A stretch of DNA of 46,283 nt. Source: CAZDAM01 sp964503595. GTDB taxonomy: Bacteria > Muiribacteriota > UBA6191. Positions 8,260-16,818 of this stretch are shown here, piece after piece. A program made the translations under genes and the position numbers. Where the stretch lies: positions 1 to 46,283 of the forward strand of contig CAZDAM010000013.1 of assembly GCA_964503595.1 (NCBI GenBank), read 5' to 3'. How positions within the stretch are numbered: position 1 is the stretch's first letter; each line of letters starts with the position of its first letter. The notes below the pieces were generated by a model that was not told the origin of the DNA, did no database searches, and saw only the letters and a program-made list of their open reading frames with translations.

Positions 8260-10215
8260 TCAAGGCTTTTCGATATACCAGTTCAGACTCTGGACATGGG
8301 GTCGAAACGGCTGGAACTGGATGTTTTTCAGGCGGGGCTGAGAAACATAGACCGTCTTTTCGGAATACATGAAAAGATAGGGCTGCTCTTCATGCACAAG
8401 CTTGTGAAAGCGATGCTGAAGCCGGATTCTTTCCTCTGGATCAAAGGTTTCCCTGAGCTTTTCGATGATTTCATCCGCTTCCTTACTGCGAAAGCCAACG
8501 CGATTGGAACTTTTGGGCAAATCGGCCTGGGAGCTATGCCAGATCTGGTAAGGGTCTCCGTCAAAATCAAGACCCCATCCGCCGGTATAGGCAATAAAAT
8601 CGCGCTCTTCCATTTTTTTGAGCATGACCGACCATTCGGTCGAGACCAGGTTACACACAACCCCGATACGATACAGATCTTCCTTGAAAACGGTGGACCA
8701 GGATTTCACTTCCGGACGATGACCATAGACCAGAAGAGGGAATTCAAAATCCCGTTTCTGTCCGTTGATCTTCTTGTCGCGGATTCCATCGCCATCTGTA
8801 TCACGCCAGCCCGCTTGATCCAGAAGTTCGGATGCCTTCTGCAAATCGTAAGGAATCGGCTGCACCGATTTGTCATACGCTGGAGAAAAGCGAAAGAAAT
8901 TCGAAGTGGTCAGGGTCGCCAGATCATAGAGCACGTTCTGGATCACGGCTTCGCGATTCATGGCATGAGCCATGGCCTTTCTCACTTTTTTATCCGTAAA
9001 CAGATAGTGATCGGCATTCCAACCAATATAGCGATAGACCATTTCATTCACGGTGTGAACCTTGTAGGTACCATTGCGATATGGAGAGTCCGCCGGAGAA
9101 TCCAGAATCTTCTCGCGGTACTGGGAGACCGGCAGTTCGTGGATATCCAGAACACCGGACTGAAACTTCAGAAGCTGCTGGTTCTTGTCCTGAACCATCA
9201 GATAATTGACTTCCTTGATCGGAGGCAGGGTTCCAACCCATTCATCGTTCCGCTTCAGTTGAATCAGAACTCCCTGATCCCATTTCACAAACTCGTAAGG
9301 GCCACAGCCAATTGCCCGGTTGTTATACCAATGCTCATTGAATTTCAGACCCGAGGTTTCCTTGGGAAACGGTTTCCCATCCTCGTCATAGCCATAAAGC
9401 CATTCGGGAGTCGGCCAAAGTCCCAGGGTAAAGGAAACCGACTGATAGGTCTTCTTCTTCCAGCGGATGATCAGGGTTCTTTCATTCACAACCTTCACAT
9501 ACTCGATATCCTGATAATAGTTGGCCAGGTGAGATGCCTGAACCTGAGGATTCAGAATCAGATCCAGAGTGTACTTGATATCCGATGCCGTTACCGGATG
9601 GTCCTTGTTGAGCCATTCATAGCGGGGATTGGACCAGTCTACCGCCGGACGATGCCACTTCAGGCCTTCCTTCAGGTAGATCGTGTATTCCTGATAGTTG
9701 TCGGTGATTTCAATCCGATCCGCCAGAATGCCGTAAAACCGGGCAGGATCGACCGGAGAACGGGCTCCCAGAGTCGGATTGACATATTCCCGAATGTCCT
9801 CACTGACATCCGCCGCATTTTCAATCAGAAAATTCAGCCCTTTGGGATCCACTCCCTGAAAGGAGTAAACCTTATGCAGGATTCCATCCATGGGGGAATC
9901 CGAGGGAGCCTCCTGGGGAGGGGCTCCATCCAGGAAATTGGCGACCTCAGGGTGCAGCCATTTTTTAGATGGCTGGGCACCAATCTGTTCCCCGGAAGCA
10001 TTCACCACAAGGCCATTGCGAATTTTCTTTTCCAGATCGCGAAAACCAAGCTGAACCCGGCTGACCTGACCCTTGAGCTCCTCATTCTGGGAACTCATCT
10101 GAATCAAGCGCCCCTCCATGCGATCCATCTGAAGAACCAGACAAACCAGAAAGAGGACGACACCAGAAGCAATGACACCTTTGATGACTTTATCTACAGT
10201 AGATTCTCGTTTCAT
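8260..10215 (-). CDS. oppA: Membrane-anchored peptide-binding protein, SBP_bac_5 (OppA/DppA) family (system 1)
   Basis: 651 aa. The N-terminus has a membrane segment (about 10-29) with no signal-peptidase or lipobox site that I can recognise. A predicted coiled coil follows (about 31-67, MEGRLIQMSSQNEELKGQVSR). The rest (about 110-630) is an extracytoplasmic peptide-binding protein of the SBP_bac_5 family, with ALKWHRP-like and DHPVTASDIKYTLDL blocks, NRAIGCGPYEF and KAMAHAMNREAVI. It should deliver oligopeptides to the OppB/OppC pair encoded downstream. Start at ATG 10215 with AGGAGG upstream; it overlaps the preceding ATPase gene by 4 bp (ATGA). A tethered, probably coiled-coil-stalked binding protein is unusual for a diderm. 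Confidence 0.9.
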   Translation of the reverse strand: MKRESTVDKVIKGVIASGVVLFLVCLVLQMDRMEGRLIQMSSQNEELKGQVSRVQLGFRDLEKKIRNGLVVNASGEQIGAQPSKKWLHPEVANFLDGAPPQEAPSDSPMDGILHKVYSFQGVDPKGLNFLIENAADVSEDIREYVNPTLGARSPVDPARFYGILADRIEITDNYQEYTIYLKEGLKWHRPAVDWSNPRYEWLNKDHPVTASDIKYTLDLILNPQVQASHLANYYQDIEYVKVVNERTLIIRWKKKTYQSVSFTLGLWPTPEWLYGYDEDGKPFPKETSGLKFNEHWYNNRAIGCGPYEFVKWDQGVLIQLKRNDEWVGTLPPIKEVNYLMVQDKNQQLLKFQSGVLDIHELPVSQYREKILDSPADSPYRNGTYKVHTVNEMVYRYIGWNADHYLFTDKKVRKAMAHAMNREAVIQNVLYDLATLTTSNFFRFSPAYDKSVQPIPYDLQKASELLDQAGWRDTDGDGIRDKKINGQKRDFEFPLLVYGHRPEVKSWSTVFKEDLYRIGVVCNLVSTEWSVMLKKMEERDFIAYTGGWGLDFDGDPYQIWHSSQADLPKSSNRVGFRSKEADEIIEKLRETFDPEERIRLQHRFHKLVHEEQPYLFMYSEKTVYVSQPRLKNIQFQPFRPHVQSLNWYIEKP

Positions 10216-11234
10216 GCGCTTTGAGCCTCCTGATTCTGTTCTTCATTCACATGAGGACAGGCGACCAGCCGACCGGATGGCTGGGGTACAAATTCGGGGA
10301 TCTCCTCAGCGCACGACGGCTGGGCAATCGGACAGCGGGTCCGAAACCCACAACCGGATGGCTTGTTCGTCGGAGATGGCACATCGCCCTGAAGAATAAT
10401 CCTCTGCTTCTTTTCCGCCCTGGGATCCGCACTGGGAGTCGCAGAGAGCAATGCCTTGGTATAGGGATGAACCGACTGGTGATAGACCTGCTCGGCTTCG
10501 CCAAGTTCCACCATATTTCCGAGATACATCACGGCAATGCGGGTGGAGATATGCTTCACCACGGAAAGTCCGTGAGCAATGAAGATATAGGTCAGTCCGA
10601 ATTCTTCCTGAAGATCCATCATCAGATTGATCACCTGGGCCTGAACCGATACATCAAGAGCTGATACCGGCTCATCCGCAATGATCAGCTTCGGCTGGGT
10701 GGTCAAAGCGCGGGCAATCCCGATTCTCTGGCGCTGTCCCCCGGAAAATTCGTGGGGATAGCGCATGGCCTGATCCTTTCTCAAGCCCACCCGATCCAGA
10801 AGATAAAGAACCCGTTCCGCCCTTTCCTTCGAACTCATCTTGGGGGCGTGAATCAGAAGAGGCTCCTGCACAATATCCATAATGGTCATACGTGGATTCA
10901 GGGAGGAATAGGGATCCTGAAAAATCATCTGGATCTCGGAGCGGTAAGGACGCATGGCATCCCGATCCAGTTCCATCAGATTGACCTTTCCCCTTTCCGA
11001 ATGAAACCAGATTTCCCCTGAAGTCGGTTCATTCAGCTTGATCAGGCAGCGACCTGTGGTGGATTTTCCGCAGCCGGATTCCCCGACAAGCCCCAGGGTT
11101 TCTCCTTCATAGACATCAAAGGAAACCCCATCCAGAGCTTTTACATGTCCAACCACCTTGCTCATGATGCCCCCGGTGATGGGAAAGTGCATCTTAAGGT
11201 TTTTGACTTCCAGAATTTTCTTGGGTGCTGACAT
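10212..11234 (-). CDS. oppF: Peptide ABC importer ATPase, OppF/DppF type (system 2)
   Basis: 340 aa. Walker A GESGCGKS (51-58), Q-loop IFQDPYSSLNPR, signature FSGGQRQRIGIARA, Walker B LIIADEPVSALD, and the C-terminal Cys cluster GCGFRTRCPIAQPSC with a later ACPH. One unusual residue: the switch region reads FIAHGLSVVKH, whereas the family usually has AHDLS. So the residue after the switch histidine is Gly instead of Asp. It pairs with the D-type ATPase encoded 9 bp upstream. With the YejB/YejE-like permeases it replaces the single fused ATPase YejF of enterobacteria. Confidence 0.92.
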   Translation of the reverse strand: MSAPKKILEVKNLKMHFPITGGIMSKVVGHVKALDGVSFDVYEGETLGLVGESGCGKSTTGRCLIKLNEPTSGEIWFHSERGKVNLMELDRDAMRPYRSEIQMIFQDPYSSLNPRMTIMDIVQEPLLIHAPKMSSKERAERVLYLLDRVGLRKDQAMRYPHEFSGGQRQRIGIARALTTQPKLIIADEPVSALDVSVQAQVINLMMDLQEEFGLTYIFIAHGLSVVKHISTRIAVMYLGNMVELGEAEQVYHQSVHPYTKALLSATPSADPRAEKKQRIILQGDVPSPTNKPSGCGFRTRCPIAQPSCAEEIPEFVPQPSGRLVACPHVNEEQNQEAQSA

Positions 11235-11243
11235 CAGGTCTCC

Positions 11244-12230
11244 TTAAGACTTCGGCTTGTTTTCCAGGTGACAGCGCACCCAGTGCTCCGGCTTGACTTC
11301 CACCAGTTGAGGCTCCTGGGTATCACAGATATCAATCTTCTTGTCACAGCGGGTGCAGAAACGGCATCCCTTGGGAAGATCCAGAAGATTGGGAACAATC
11401 CCGGGAATGGCATTCAGACGCTTCTTTTTACTGCCAGGATTGGGGATCGATTCCAGAAGACCCTGGGTATAGGGATGCAGCGGGTTATAGAAAATCTCAT
11501 CCGTGGTTGCGACTTCCTGCACCTTGCCACAATACATCACCACGATGCGGTGACAGGTTTCCGCCACCACCGCCAGATCATGCGTAATCAGAATGATCGC
11601 TGTTTCCGGTCTTTCTTCCTGAAGCTTGAGCATCAGTTCCAGAATCTGGGCCTGAATGGTCACATCCAGAGCCGTTGTCGGCTCATCAGCAATCAGAAGT
11701 TTGGGGTTACAGGCCAGGGCAATCGCAATCATCACCCTCTGGCGCATCCCGCCGGAAAACTGGTGCGGATAGTCATGCAGACGCTGCCTCGCTGATGGAA
11801 TCCCCACCAGTTCCAGCATACGAACGGCCCGATCGGCAGCTTCGGTCCGATCCAGCCCCTGATGCTTCATCAGAGGCTCCATGATCTGCTCTCCAATAGA
11901 AAACACCGGGTTGAGCGAAGTCATGGGCTCCTGAAAAATCATGGAAATGGAATTGCCCCGGATCCGGCGCATTTCATCGTAGGTCAGATCCAGAAGGTTC
12001 TTGCCTTCAAATTCAATCCGTCCTCCGACAATATCTCCCGGAGGGTTGGGAATGAGTCTTAGAATCGAAAGCGAGGTTACCGATTTTCCGGAACCGGATT
12101 CCCCCACAATTCCCAGAATCTCACCTTTACGGACTTCAAAGTCCACTCCGTCAATCGCCTTGGCAACTTTGCCATCTCCCACATGAAAATGCGTCTGCAA
12201 ATTCTCTACTTTCAGCAATACTTCAGACAT
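11244..12230 (-). CDS. oppD: Peptide ABC importer ATPase, OppD/DppD type (system 2)
   Basis: 328 aa from the ATG at 12230, chosen because GGAG lies six bases upstream and the protein then starts MSEVLLKVENL like its relatives. A longer in-frame extension to 12281 has no family similarity and runs into the permease gene. Walker A GESGSGKS (43-50), Q-loop IFQEPMTSLNPV, signature FSGGMRQRVMIA, Walker B LLIADEPTTALD and ITHDLAVVAE are all intact. The C-terminus has CRFCTRCDKKIDIC, the peptide-transporter cysteine set. It supplies energy to the YejB/YejE-like channel encoded directly upstream. Confidence 0.92.
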   Translation of the reverse strand: MSEVLLKVENLQTHFHVGDGKVAKAIDGVDFEVRKGEILGIVGESGSGKSVTSLSILRLIPNPPGDIVGGRIEFEGKNLLDLTYDEMRRIRGNSISMIFQEPMTSLNPVFSIGEQIMEPLMKHQGLDRTEAADRAVRMLELVGIPSARQRLHDYPHQFSGGMRQRVMIAIALACNPKLLIADEPTTALDVTIQAQILELMLKLQEERPETAIILITHDLAVVAETCHRIVVMYCGKVQEVATTDEIFYNPLHPYTQGLLESIPNPGSKKKRLNAIPGIVPNLLDLPKGCRFCTRCDKKIDICDTQEPQLVEVKPEHWVRCHLENKPKS

Positions 12231-12240
12231 GGAAGGCTCC

Positions 12241-13524
12241 TTAGCGCAGGCGGCTGTACTGTTTGGGGTCAAAGGCTTCACGAACGGCTTCCCCGATAAA
12301 GGAAACCAGCATCAGGGTGAAGAACAGCCCGCCAAGGGGCGCTCCCACCAGCCACCAGGAATTCAGATTGGCCGTGGCCTGACTCATCAGCTCGCCCCAG
12401 CTTGGGGTTGGAGCAGGAAGTCCAAAGCCCAGAAAGTCGAGCGATACCAGGGAATTGATATTCCCTACAATCGCAAACGGCATGAAGCTGATCACCGGAG
12501 TCAGGGCATTGGGCAGGATATGGCGGAAAATAATCGTCGTATCCTTGACCCCGATCGAAATGGCTGCGGAAACATAGTCCTTGGCTTTTTCCCTCAGGAA
12601 CTCACCCCGGATGTAATACGTCATCCCCATCCAGCCAAATGAAGCCAGAAGACCGATCAGAAGCCCCACACTGGCTGTCTGCATGATGGAAACCACGATC
12701 ATGACAGTAAACAGGAAGGGAATAGCCGACCATACTTCCACCACCCTTTGGACAACGATGTCAAAGATCCCCCCGTAATAACCCAGAAAGCCCCCGATGG
12801 AAACCCCGATCAGATAACTGAAGAAGGTCACCACAATCGCAAAGGTAATCGAAATCTGAAAGCCGTAGACCATGCGGGCGAAAACATCCCGCGCCCGATC
12901 ATCGGTTCCCAGGATATGTCTTTCATCCGGAGCATGGGGAGGACGTGCCACATATTCGGTCAGGTTTGACTCGTTAGGAGAATAGGGATAAGGAGCCAGA
13001 GTTACCGAATTGGAAGAGCCTTCGGCCTCCCATTTCGCTTTCAGATCCCGATAGTTGGCCGGAGACAGATTTCCCTTCTCTCCGAAATCCTCAGCCGTGT
13101 AATACCATTTCACCTCAACGATTTCATCCACAAACCAGCTTGAGTAATAGCCTACAAAATCGCGGGCAGCCGGAAAGTAGCTGCGTCCCTCATAAGAGAC
13201 ATAAAGGGCCTGATTTGTCACCAGAAGTGGCAAAAGCAGAGAAAGCGCATAGCAGCCGATAATCAGGATAAAGCTGTAGTAACCCCTCTTGAGGGTTTTG
13301 AACTTCTTGGCCCGCTTCTGAAAAATCGGCGAGGTGAAATACTCCTTCACCGACAGAAACAGATTCTTCAGATGCCGGGGTGAATAGATCACCAGGTTGA
13401 ACAAAGCCGCAATGAGGCTTGGCAAATTGCGGAAAAAAGCCTCAATCAGGCGGGGAATCCCCTCCCGAACAGGATCGATGACCGCCAAAAGCAGCACGGC
13501 CATGAAAATATCAATGTTATTCAT
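12241..13524 (-). CDS. yejE: Peptide ABC importer permease, YejE type (system 2)
   Basis: 427 aa from ATG 13524 (GAGAGGA upstream); a longer reading frame to 13596 would overlap the upstream gene and is rejected. From about residue 78 the protein follows E. coli YejE closely: RGYYSFILI helix, YEGRSYFP, the motif HILGTDDRARDVFARMVYGF (203-222), the EAA loop GEFLREKAKDYVSAA...RHILPNA, SLDFLGFGLP and GEAVREAFDPKQ. YejABEF systems import peptides, including microcin C. The first 75 residues are an extra amphipathic/hydrophobic extension not found in E. coli YejE. Assignment to YejE rather than generic OppC rests on these motifs. Confidence 0.9.
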   Translation of the reverse strand: MNNIDIFMAVLLLAVIDPVREGIPRLIEAFFRNLPSLIAALFNLVIYSPRHLKNLFLSVKEYFTSPIFQKRAKKFKTLKRGYYSFILIIGCYALSLLLPLLVTNQALYVSYEGRSYFPAARDFVGYYSSWFVDEIVEVKWYYTAEDFGEKGNLSPANYRDLKAKWEAEGSSNSVTLAPYPYSPNESNLTEYVARPPHAPDERHILGTDDRARDVFARMVYGFQISITFAIVVTFFSYLIGVSIGGFLGYYGGIFDIVVQRVVEVWSAIPFLFTVMIVVSIMQTASVGLLIGLLASFGWMGMTYYIRGEFLREKAKDYVSAAISIGVKDTTIIFRHILPNALTPVISFMPFAIVGNINSLVSLDFLGFGLPAPTPSWGELMSQATANLNSWWLVGAPLGGLFFTLMLVSFIGEAVREAFDPKQYSRLR

Positions 13525-13534
13525 GGGAGTCCTC

Positions 13535-14578
13535 TCACTTGAAGCGGATGCGTGGATCCACGGTAGCGTAAATGAAATCGGATAGAATATTTCCAATCAG
13601 GGTCAGAATCGAAGAGATCACCAGAATCCCTAATGTAACCGGGTAATCCCGGGAGATCAGGGCATTGAAGCCCAGAAGCCCCATACCATGAATATCAAAG
13701 ACTTTTTCAATCAGATATGAACCCGCCAGAATGAAGGAAAGAAAATGTCCCAGACCGGTAGCCAGAGGAATCATGCTGTTTCTTAAGGCATGCTTGAAAA
13801 TCACAACTCTCTCATCAAGTCCTTTGGCAAAAGCAGTTCGGACATAATCCTGCCCCAGGTTTTCCATCAGGGAGTTCTTCATAAGAACCGTAGTCGTGGC
13901 AAAACTTCCCAAGGTGTAGCACAAAACCGGCAGAATCGCATGATGAACCAGGTCCTTGACCTGATCCCAGAAAGCCATGTCCTCAAAACCGCTGGAAGTG
14001 ATCCCGCCCAGTGGAAAAACATCCCAGTAGCTGCCCCCACCAAAAAGCACAAGAAGAATCAGGCCTGCCGCCCACCCGGGAACCGAATAACCAACGAAAA
14101 CCAGAACCGAAGTCCCCCAGTCAAAGGGTTCTCCATGCTTCAGGGCTTTCCAGATTCCAAGTGGAATGCAGATCAGATAGGAAAGCAGAAACCCGATACC
14201 CCCAAAGAACATCGATATAGGGAAACGTTCACTGATAATGTCCCAGACCGGTCTCTGGAAGATATAAGACTCCCCCAGATCAAATTGCAAAACCTTCAAA
14301 AACCAGTCGATATAGGCAATGTGAAAAGGCTTGTCAAAGCCATAGATTTTCTTGAGCTCCTGAACCATCTCTTCAGAAATACCAACTTCTCCACCGCTGC
14401 TGGAACCACTGGCACCGGCCTCACCGGCACCACCTCCCATTGCAGCAGCCTTGTACTGCATGATGGCCTGCTCCACCGGGCCACCCGGCACAACCCTCAT
14501 AATCAGAAAACACAGAAACGTAATCAGAATGAAGGTGGGAATCATCAACAGAGTCCGTCGGACAAAATAGGTAAACAC
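13535..14578 (-). CDS. yejB: Peptide ABC importer permease, YejB type (system 2)
   Basis: 347 aa, GTG start at 14578 with GGAGG five bases upstream. After the first helix (LLMIPTFILITFLCFLI) comes VVPGGPVEQAI, then an Ala/Gly/Ser-rich linker and IYGFDKPF. This is the hallmark order of YejB. The permease core follows, with LLGLGESYI-type region, the EAA loop (YVRTAFAKGLDERVVIFKHALRN), a helix ending in DIHGMGLLGFNAL and a final VDPRIRFK. It forms the channel with YejE, encoded 10 bp downstream; the binding protein gene lies 9 bp upstream. Unlike the system 1 OppB it has no large inserted domain. Confidence 0.92.
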   Translation of the reverse strand: MFTYFVRRTLLMIPTFILITFLCFLIMRVVPGGPVEQAIMQYKAAAMGGGAGEAGASGSSSGGEVGISEEMVQELKKIYGFDKPFHIAYIDWFLKVLQFDLGESYIFQRPVWDIISERFPISMFFGGIGFLLSYLICIPLGIWKALKHGEPFDWGTSVLVFVGYSVPGWAAGLILLVLFGGGSYWDVFPLGGITSSGFEDMAFWDQVKDLVHHAILPVLCYTLGSFATTTVLMKNSLMENLGQDYVRTAFAKGLDERVVIFKHALRNSMIPLATGLGHFLSFILAGSYLIEKVFDIHGMGLLGFNALISRDYPVTLGILVISSILTLIGNILSDFIYATVDPRIRFK

Positions 14579-14587
14579 GAATTCCTC

Positions 14588-16540
14588 CTATTTGCCCTGC
14601 TTGACGCAGTTTTCTTCACGGCCTTCGTGGCAAACCCGAATCGGTTCCAATGGAAGGCTGGAGTTGCTTGAGATTCCGGACTTAAGGGCTTTTGCTTTGT
14701 CCTCGTCATACCACCAGAGTGAGAAAACTGTGCGGTAATCCCCGGTCTTGGTCAAAACCTTCTCGGGCATACCAAACTTGTTCCAGTAGGCCAGCCTTTC
14801 TGCCGGGGCATACCAGGCATAAGCCATCAGGTAGTCGTTATTGACAATCGAATCCAGTTCACGAAGAAGCTTGACTCTTTCCTCAGGATCAAACTCCACC
14901 ATATACTGTGAAGTGATTTCATCTACGCGAGCGTTTTTATAGCCCCAGCGATTGCCGGAATCCGGCTGATCCGCATAGCGGGAGTGAAAGGAATACTCCG
15001 GATTTGGAAAGGAGCTTCCCGTGTAGGCCCCATAGGTCAGCTTGAAGTTACGCTGACCAACTTCCTTGATATTGGTGGCCCAGGTGACTTCCTGAAGATT
15101 CAGACGGATTCCAAGCTCTTTCAAAGCTTCCTGATAAACGGTAAAGAACTTCTCTATTCCCTTTCCAACATAGTTCAGGGTTACAGCCAGTTCCTTGCCA
15201 TCCTTCACAAGATAGCCATCGGTATTGCGCTTGACCCAGCCTGATTCCTTAAGGAATTTCTTGGCCTTTTCCGGGTCATAGCGAACTTTAGGAATATCCG
15301 GGCTCATATAGGCGGAGTTCTGGAAGTAGGAGTCTGTAAAGTCGTACTCATTGAACATGAGCTTATCCATCAGAAGATCCCGGTTCCAGGCGTAGGCAAA
15401 AGCCTTCCTTATGTTGATATCATCGAAAGGAAACTCACGGATATTGAAGGAAAACCCCTGGGTACCTGTCGGTTTGTAGTTGAAAACCTTACGCCTGACA
15501 ATATGCCCCTGCAGAACGGAATCAAAATCCATTTCCTGAACCCAGCGACGGGCAATATTAATCACCGTATAGTCGGATTCACCCTTCTTGAATTTCTCCC
15601 AGTTAAGGTTTTCATCGGCTACGAACTGAAAGACAATCTTGTCGAAATTATAGAGGCCGGCAGCCCATTTCTTATTCAGCCCCCAGAAGTCCTTACGGCG
15701 TTTGAAGATGATATTTCTTGGGCGCTCTGCAGAATCAAAGGCATAAGGCCCTGAACCAAGAATCATGCGGTTGTTGTATTCCTTGAGGAATTTCGCTCCA
15801 TCCATGCCTTTAAGCACGTGCTCAGGAAAGACGAACAGCTGAGTCGCCACATAGAGAAAGGTCTGCCAGGAGACTTCCTTGGATCTGACCATAACCACAG
15901 AGTCACTTAAGGCAACCGGCCGCTCAATTTTCTGCCAGAACTGGTTACGGAACGGGTCCTGAATCCCCTTGTCTGTCAGAAGATCCCAGGTTGCCACAAA
16001 ATCCTGGGCCCGGACCGGCTGGCCATCAGCCCATTTCGCATCCGGATCCAGCTTGAAATAATACGTTTTCTTGTCTTCGCCAATCGACCACTGATCCGCA
16101 AGACATGGATAATAGTAAGTCGGGTTCGCATTGATGCTCAAAAGAGACTGATAAACCAAAGATTCAACGAGACTCAGAGTTGCATCATTCGAATTTTTTC
16201 CAACTGTTCTGACTGTCGGAGGATAGCTTTCAGCACCATAGCGGAAAGTCCCGCCCTTTTTAGCTCTTGGATCTCCATCCGCCTCGTAGGATTCATTGCT
16301 CTCCCAGACGATGCCCGCAATCATGTCATCTCGCTCACTTGCGGAAAAGCCCCCGAAATAATCCTTCTTCTTTTCAGTGACTTCTTCAGCAACTGTACTG
16401 GCAACCTGCTGGATCTGCTGTACGGGAACTACCTGCTGCTGAGCGGGCTGAAGCCCCAGACGCATGGCAAAATAGAGGAATACTGCCCCAAGGATCGCTG
16501 ATTTCCAGCCTACCCAACCTGGATCTGTCTGCTGCTTCAT
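14588..16540 (-). CDS. Membrane-anchored peptide-binding protein, YejA/SBP_bac_5 family (system 2)
   Basis: 650 aa from ATG 16540 (AAGGAG seven bases upstream); the extra in-frame codons to 16573 contain that ribosome-binding site and are excluded. The N-terminus has a membrane segment (about 12-30) with no clear cleavage site, then a Gln/Val-rich spacer (about 31-60). The binding domain begins around KKGGTFRYGAESYPPT, which matches the start of YejA-like proteins. Further family blocks: KWADGQPVRAQDFVATWDLL, LGSGPYAF, IRKAFAYAWNRDLLMDKL. First gene of the transporter operon, with a promoter about 50 bases upstream. Probably captures longer peptides for YejB/YejE. Substrate cannot be read from sequence. 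Confidence 0.9.
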   Translation of the reverse strand: MKQQTDPGWVGWKSAILGAVFLYFAMRLGLQPAQQQVVPVQQIQQVASTVAEEVTEKKKDYFGGFSASERDDMIAGIVWESNESYEADGDPRAKKGGTFRYGAESYPPTVRTVGKNSNDATLSLVESLVYQSLLSINANPTYYYPCLADQWSIGEDKKTYYFKLDPDAKWADGQPVRAQDFVATWDLLTDKGIQDPFRNQFWQKIERPVALSDSVVMVRSKEVSWQTFLYVATQLFVFPEHVLKGMDGAKFLKEYNNRMILGSGPYAFDSAERPRNIIFKRRKDFWGLNKKWAAGLYNFDKIVFQFVADENLNWEKFKKGESDYTVINIARRWVQEMDFDSVLQGHIVRRKVFNYKPTGTQGFSFNIREFPFDDINIRKAFAYAWNRDLLMDKLMFNEYDFTDSYFQNSAYMSPDIPKVRYDPEKAKKFLKESGWVKRNTDGYLVKDGKELAVTLNYVGKGIEKFFTVYQEALKELGIRLNLQEVTWATNIKEVGQRNFKLTYGAYTGSSFPNPEYSFHSRYADQPDSGNRWGYKNARVDEITSQYMVEFDPEERVKLLRELDSIVNNDYLMAYAWYAPAERLAYWNKFGMPEKVLTKTGDYRTVFSLWWYDEDKAKALKSGISSNSSLPLEPIRVCHEGREENCVKQGK

Positions 16541-16585
16541 CCTGTTTCTCCTTATCTCCTGTCTGGGAACCAAACTTGGCCAAAC

Positions 16586-16614
16586 ATGTTATTGGATCGA
16601 AAACAGGCAGTCAA
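16586..16614 (-). promoter_or_regulatory. Candidate promoter of the peptide importer/murA operon
   Basis: On the minus strand TTGACT (16609-16614), a 17 bp spacer and TAACAT (16586-16591) precede the YejA-like gene. The predicted start near 16579 gives a 5' leader of about 40 bases with AAGGAG at its end. It diverges from the tRNA-Leu promoter on the other strand. The -10 box is only a 4/6 match. Confidence 0.5.
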
Positions 16615-16694
16615 ACGATGCAAGAGCCCATTATTTACCAGATTCAACGATCTGAGTGTCCGGAAGAATTCCCCTTGAAAAGTAAAGTTTTTCC

Positions 16695-16723
16695 TTGACA
16701 GTCCATCCACTCGATGATAATTT
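16695..16723 (+). promoter_or_regulatory. Promoter of tRNA-Leu
   Basis: Perfect TTGACA (16695-16700), 17 bp, then TAATTT (16718-16723) preceded by TGA (extended -10). GATAAT at 16716-16721 is an alternative -10 at 15 bp spacing. Predicted start near 16730 is only a few bases before the mature tRNA. Confidence 0.6.
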
Positions 16724-16734
16724 CTCCCACGACC

Positions 16735-16818
16735 GCGGTGGTGGTGGAATTGGTAGACACGCAAGTTTGAGGGACTTGTGACCGGTTGGTCGTAGGGGTT
16801 CAAGTCCCCTCTACCGCA
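16735..16818 (+). tRNA. tRNA-Leu (anticodon GAG)
   Basis: The only plus-strand gene. Acceptor stem GCGGTGG/CTACCGC (one G-U pair). The anticodon stem CAAGT/ACTTG encloses loop TTGAGGG, so the anticodon is GAG and reads CUC/CUU leucine codons. A class II variable arm and the T-loop GGTTCAAGTCCC are present. Discriminator A73; CCA is not encoded (TGA follows). Its last eight bases overlap, on the opposite strand, the final codons of the aldolase-like gene. Confidence 0.97.

Noticed and set aside
8296..10224. Open frame of 642 codons on the plus strand opposite oppA
   Set aside because: It mirrors the coding frame of a clear SBP_bac_5 gene, has no family motif and no good ribosome-binding site. 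Codon bias of the real gene explains it.
10212..16540. The two importers as a recent tandem duplication
   Set aside because: Set 2 permeases are YejB/YejE-like and set 1 are Opp/Dpp-like with different insertions, so they are distinct families placed side by side, not fresh copies.
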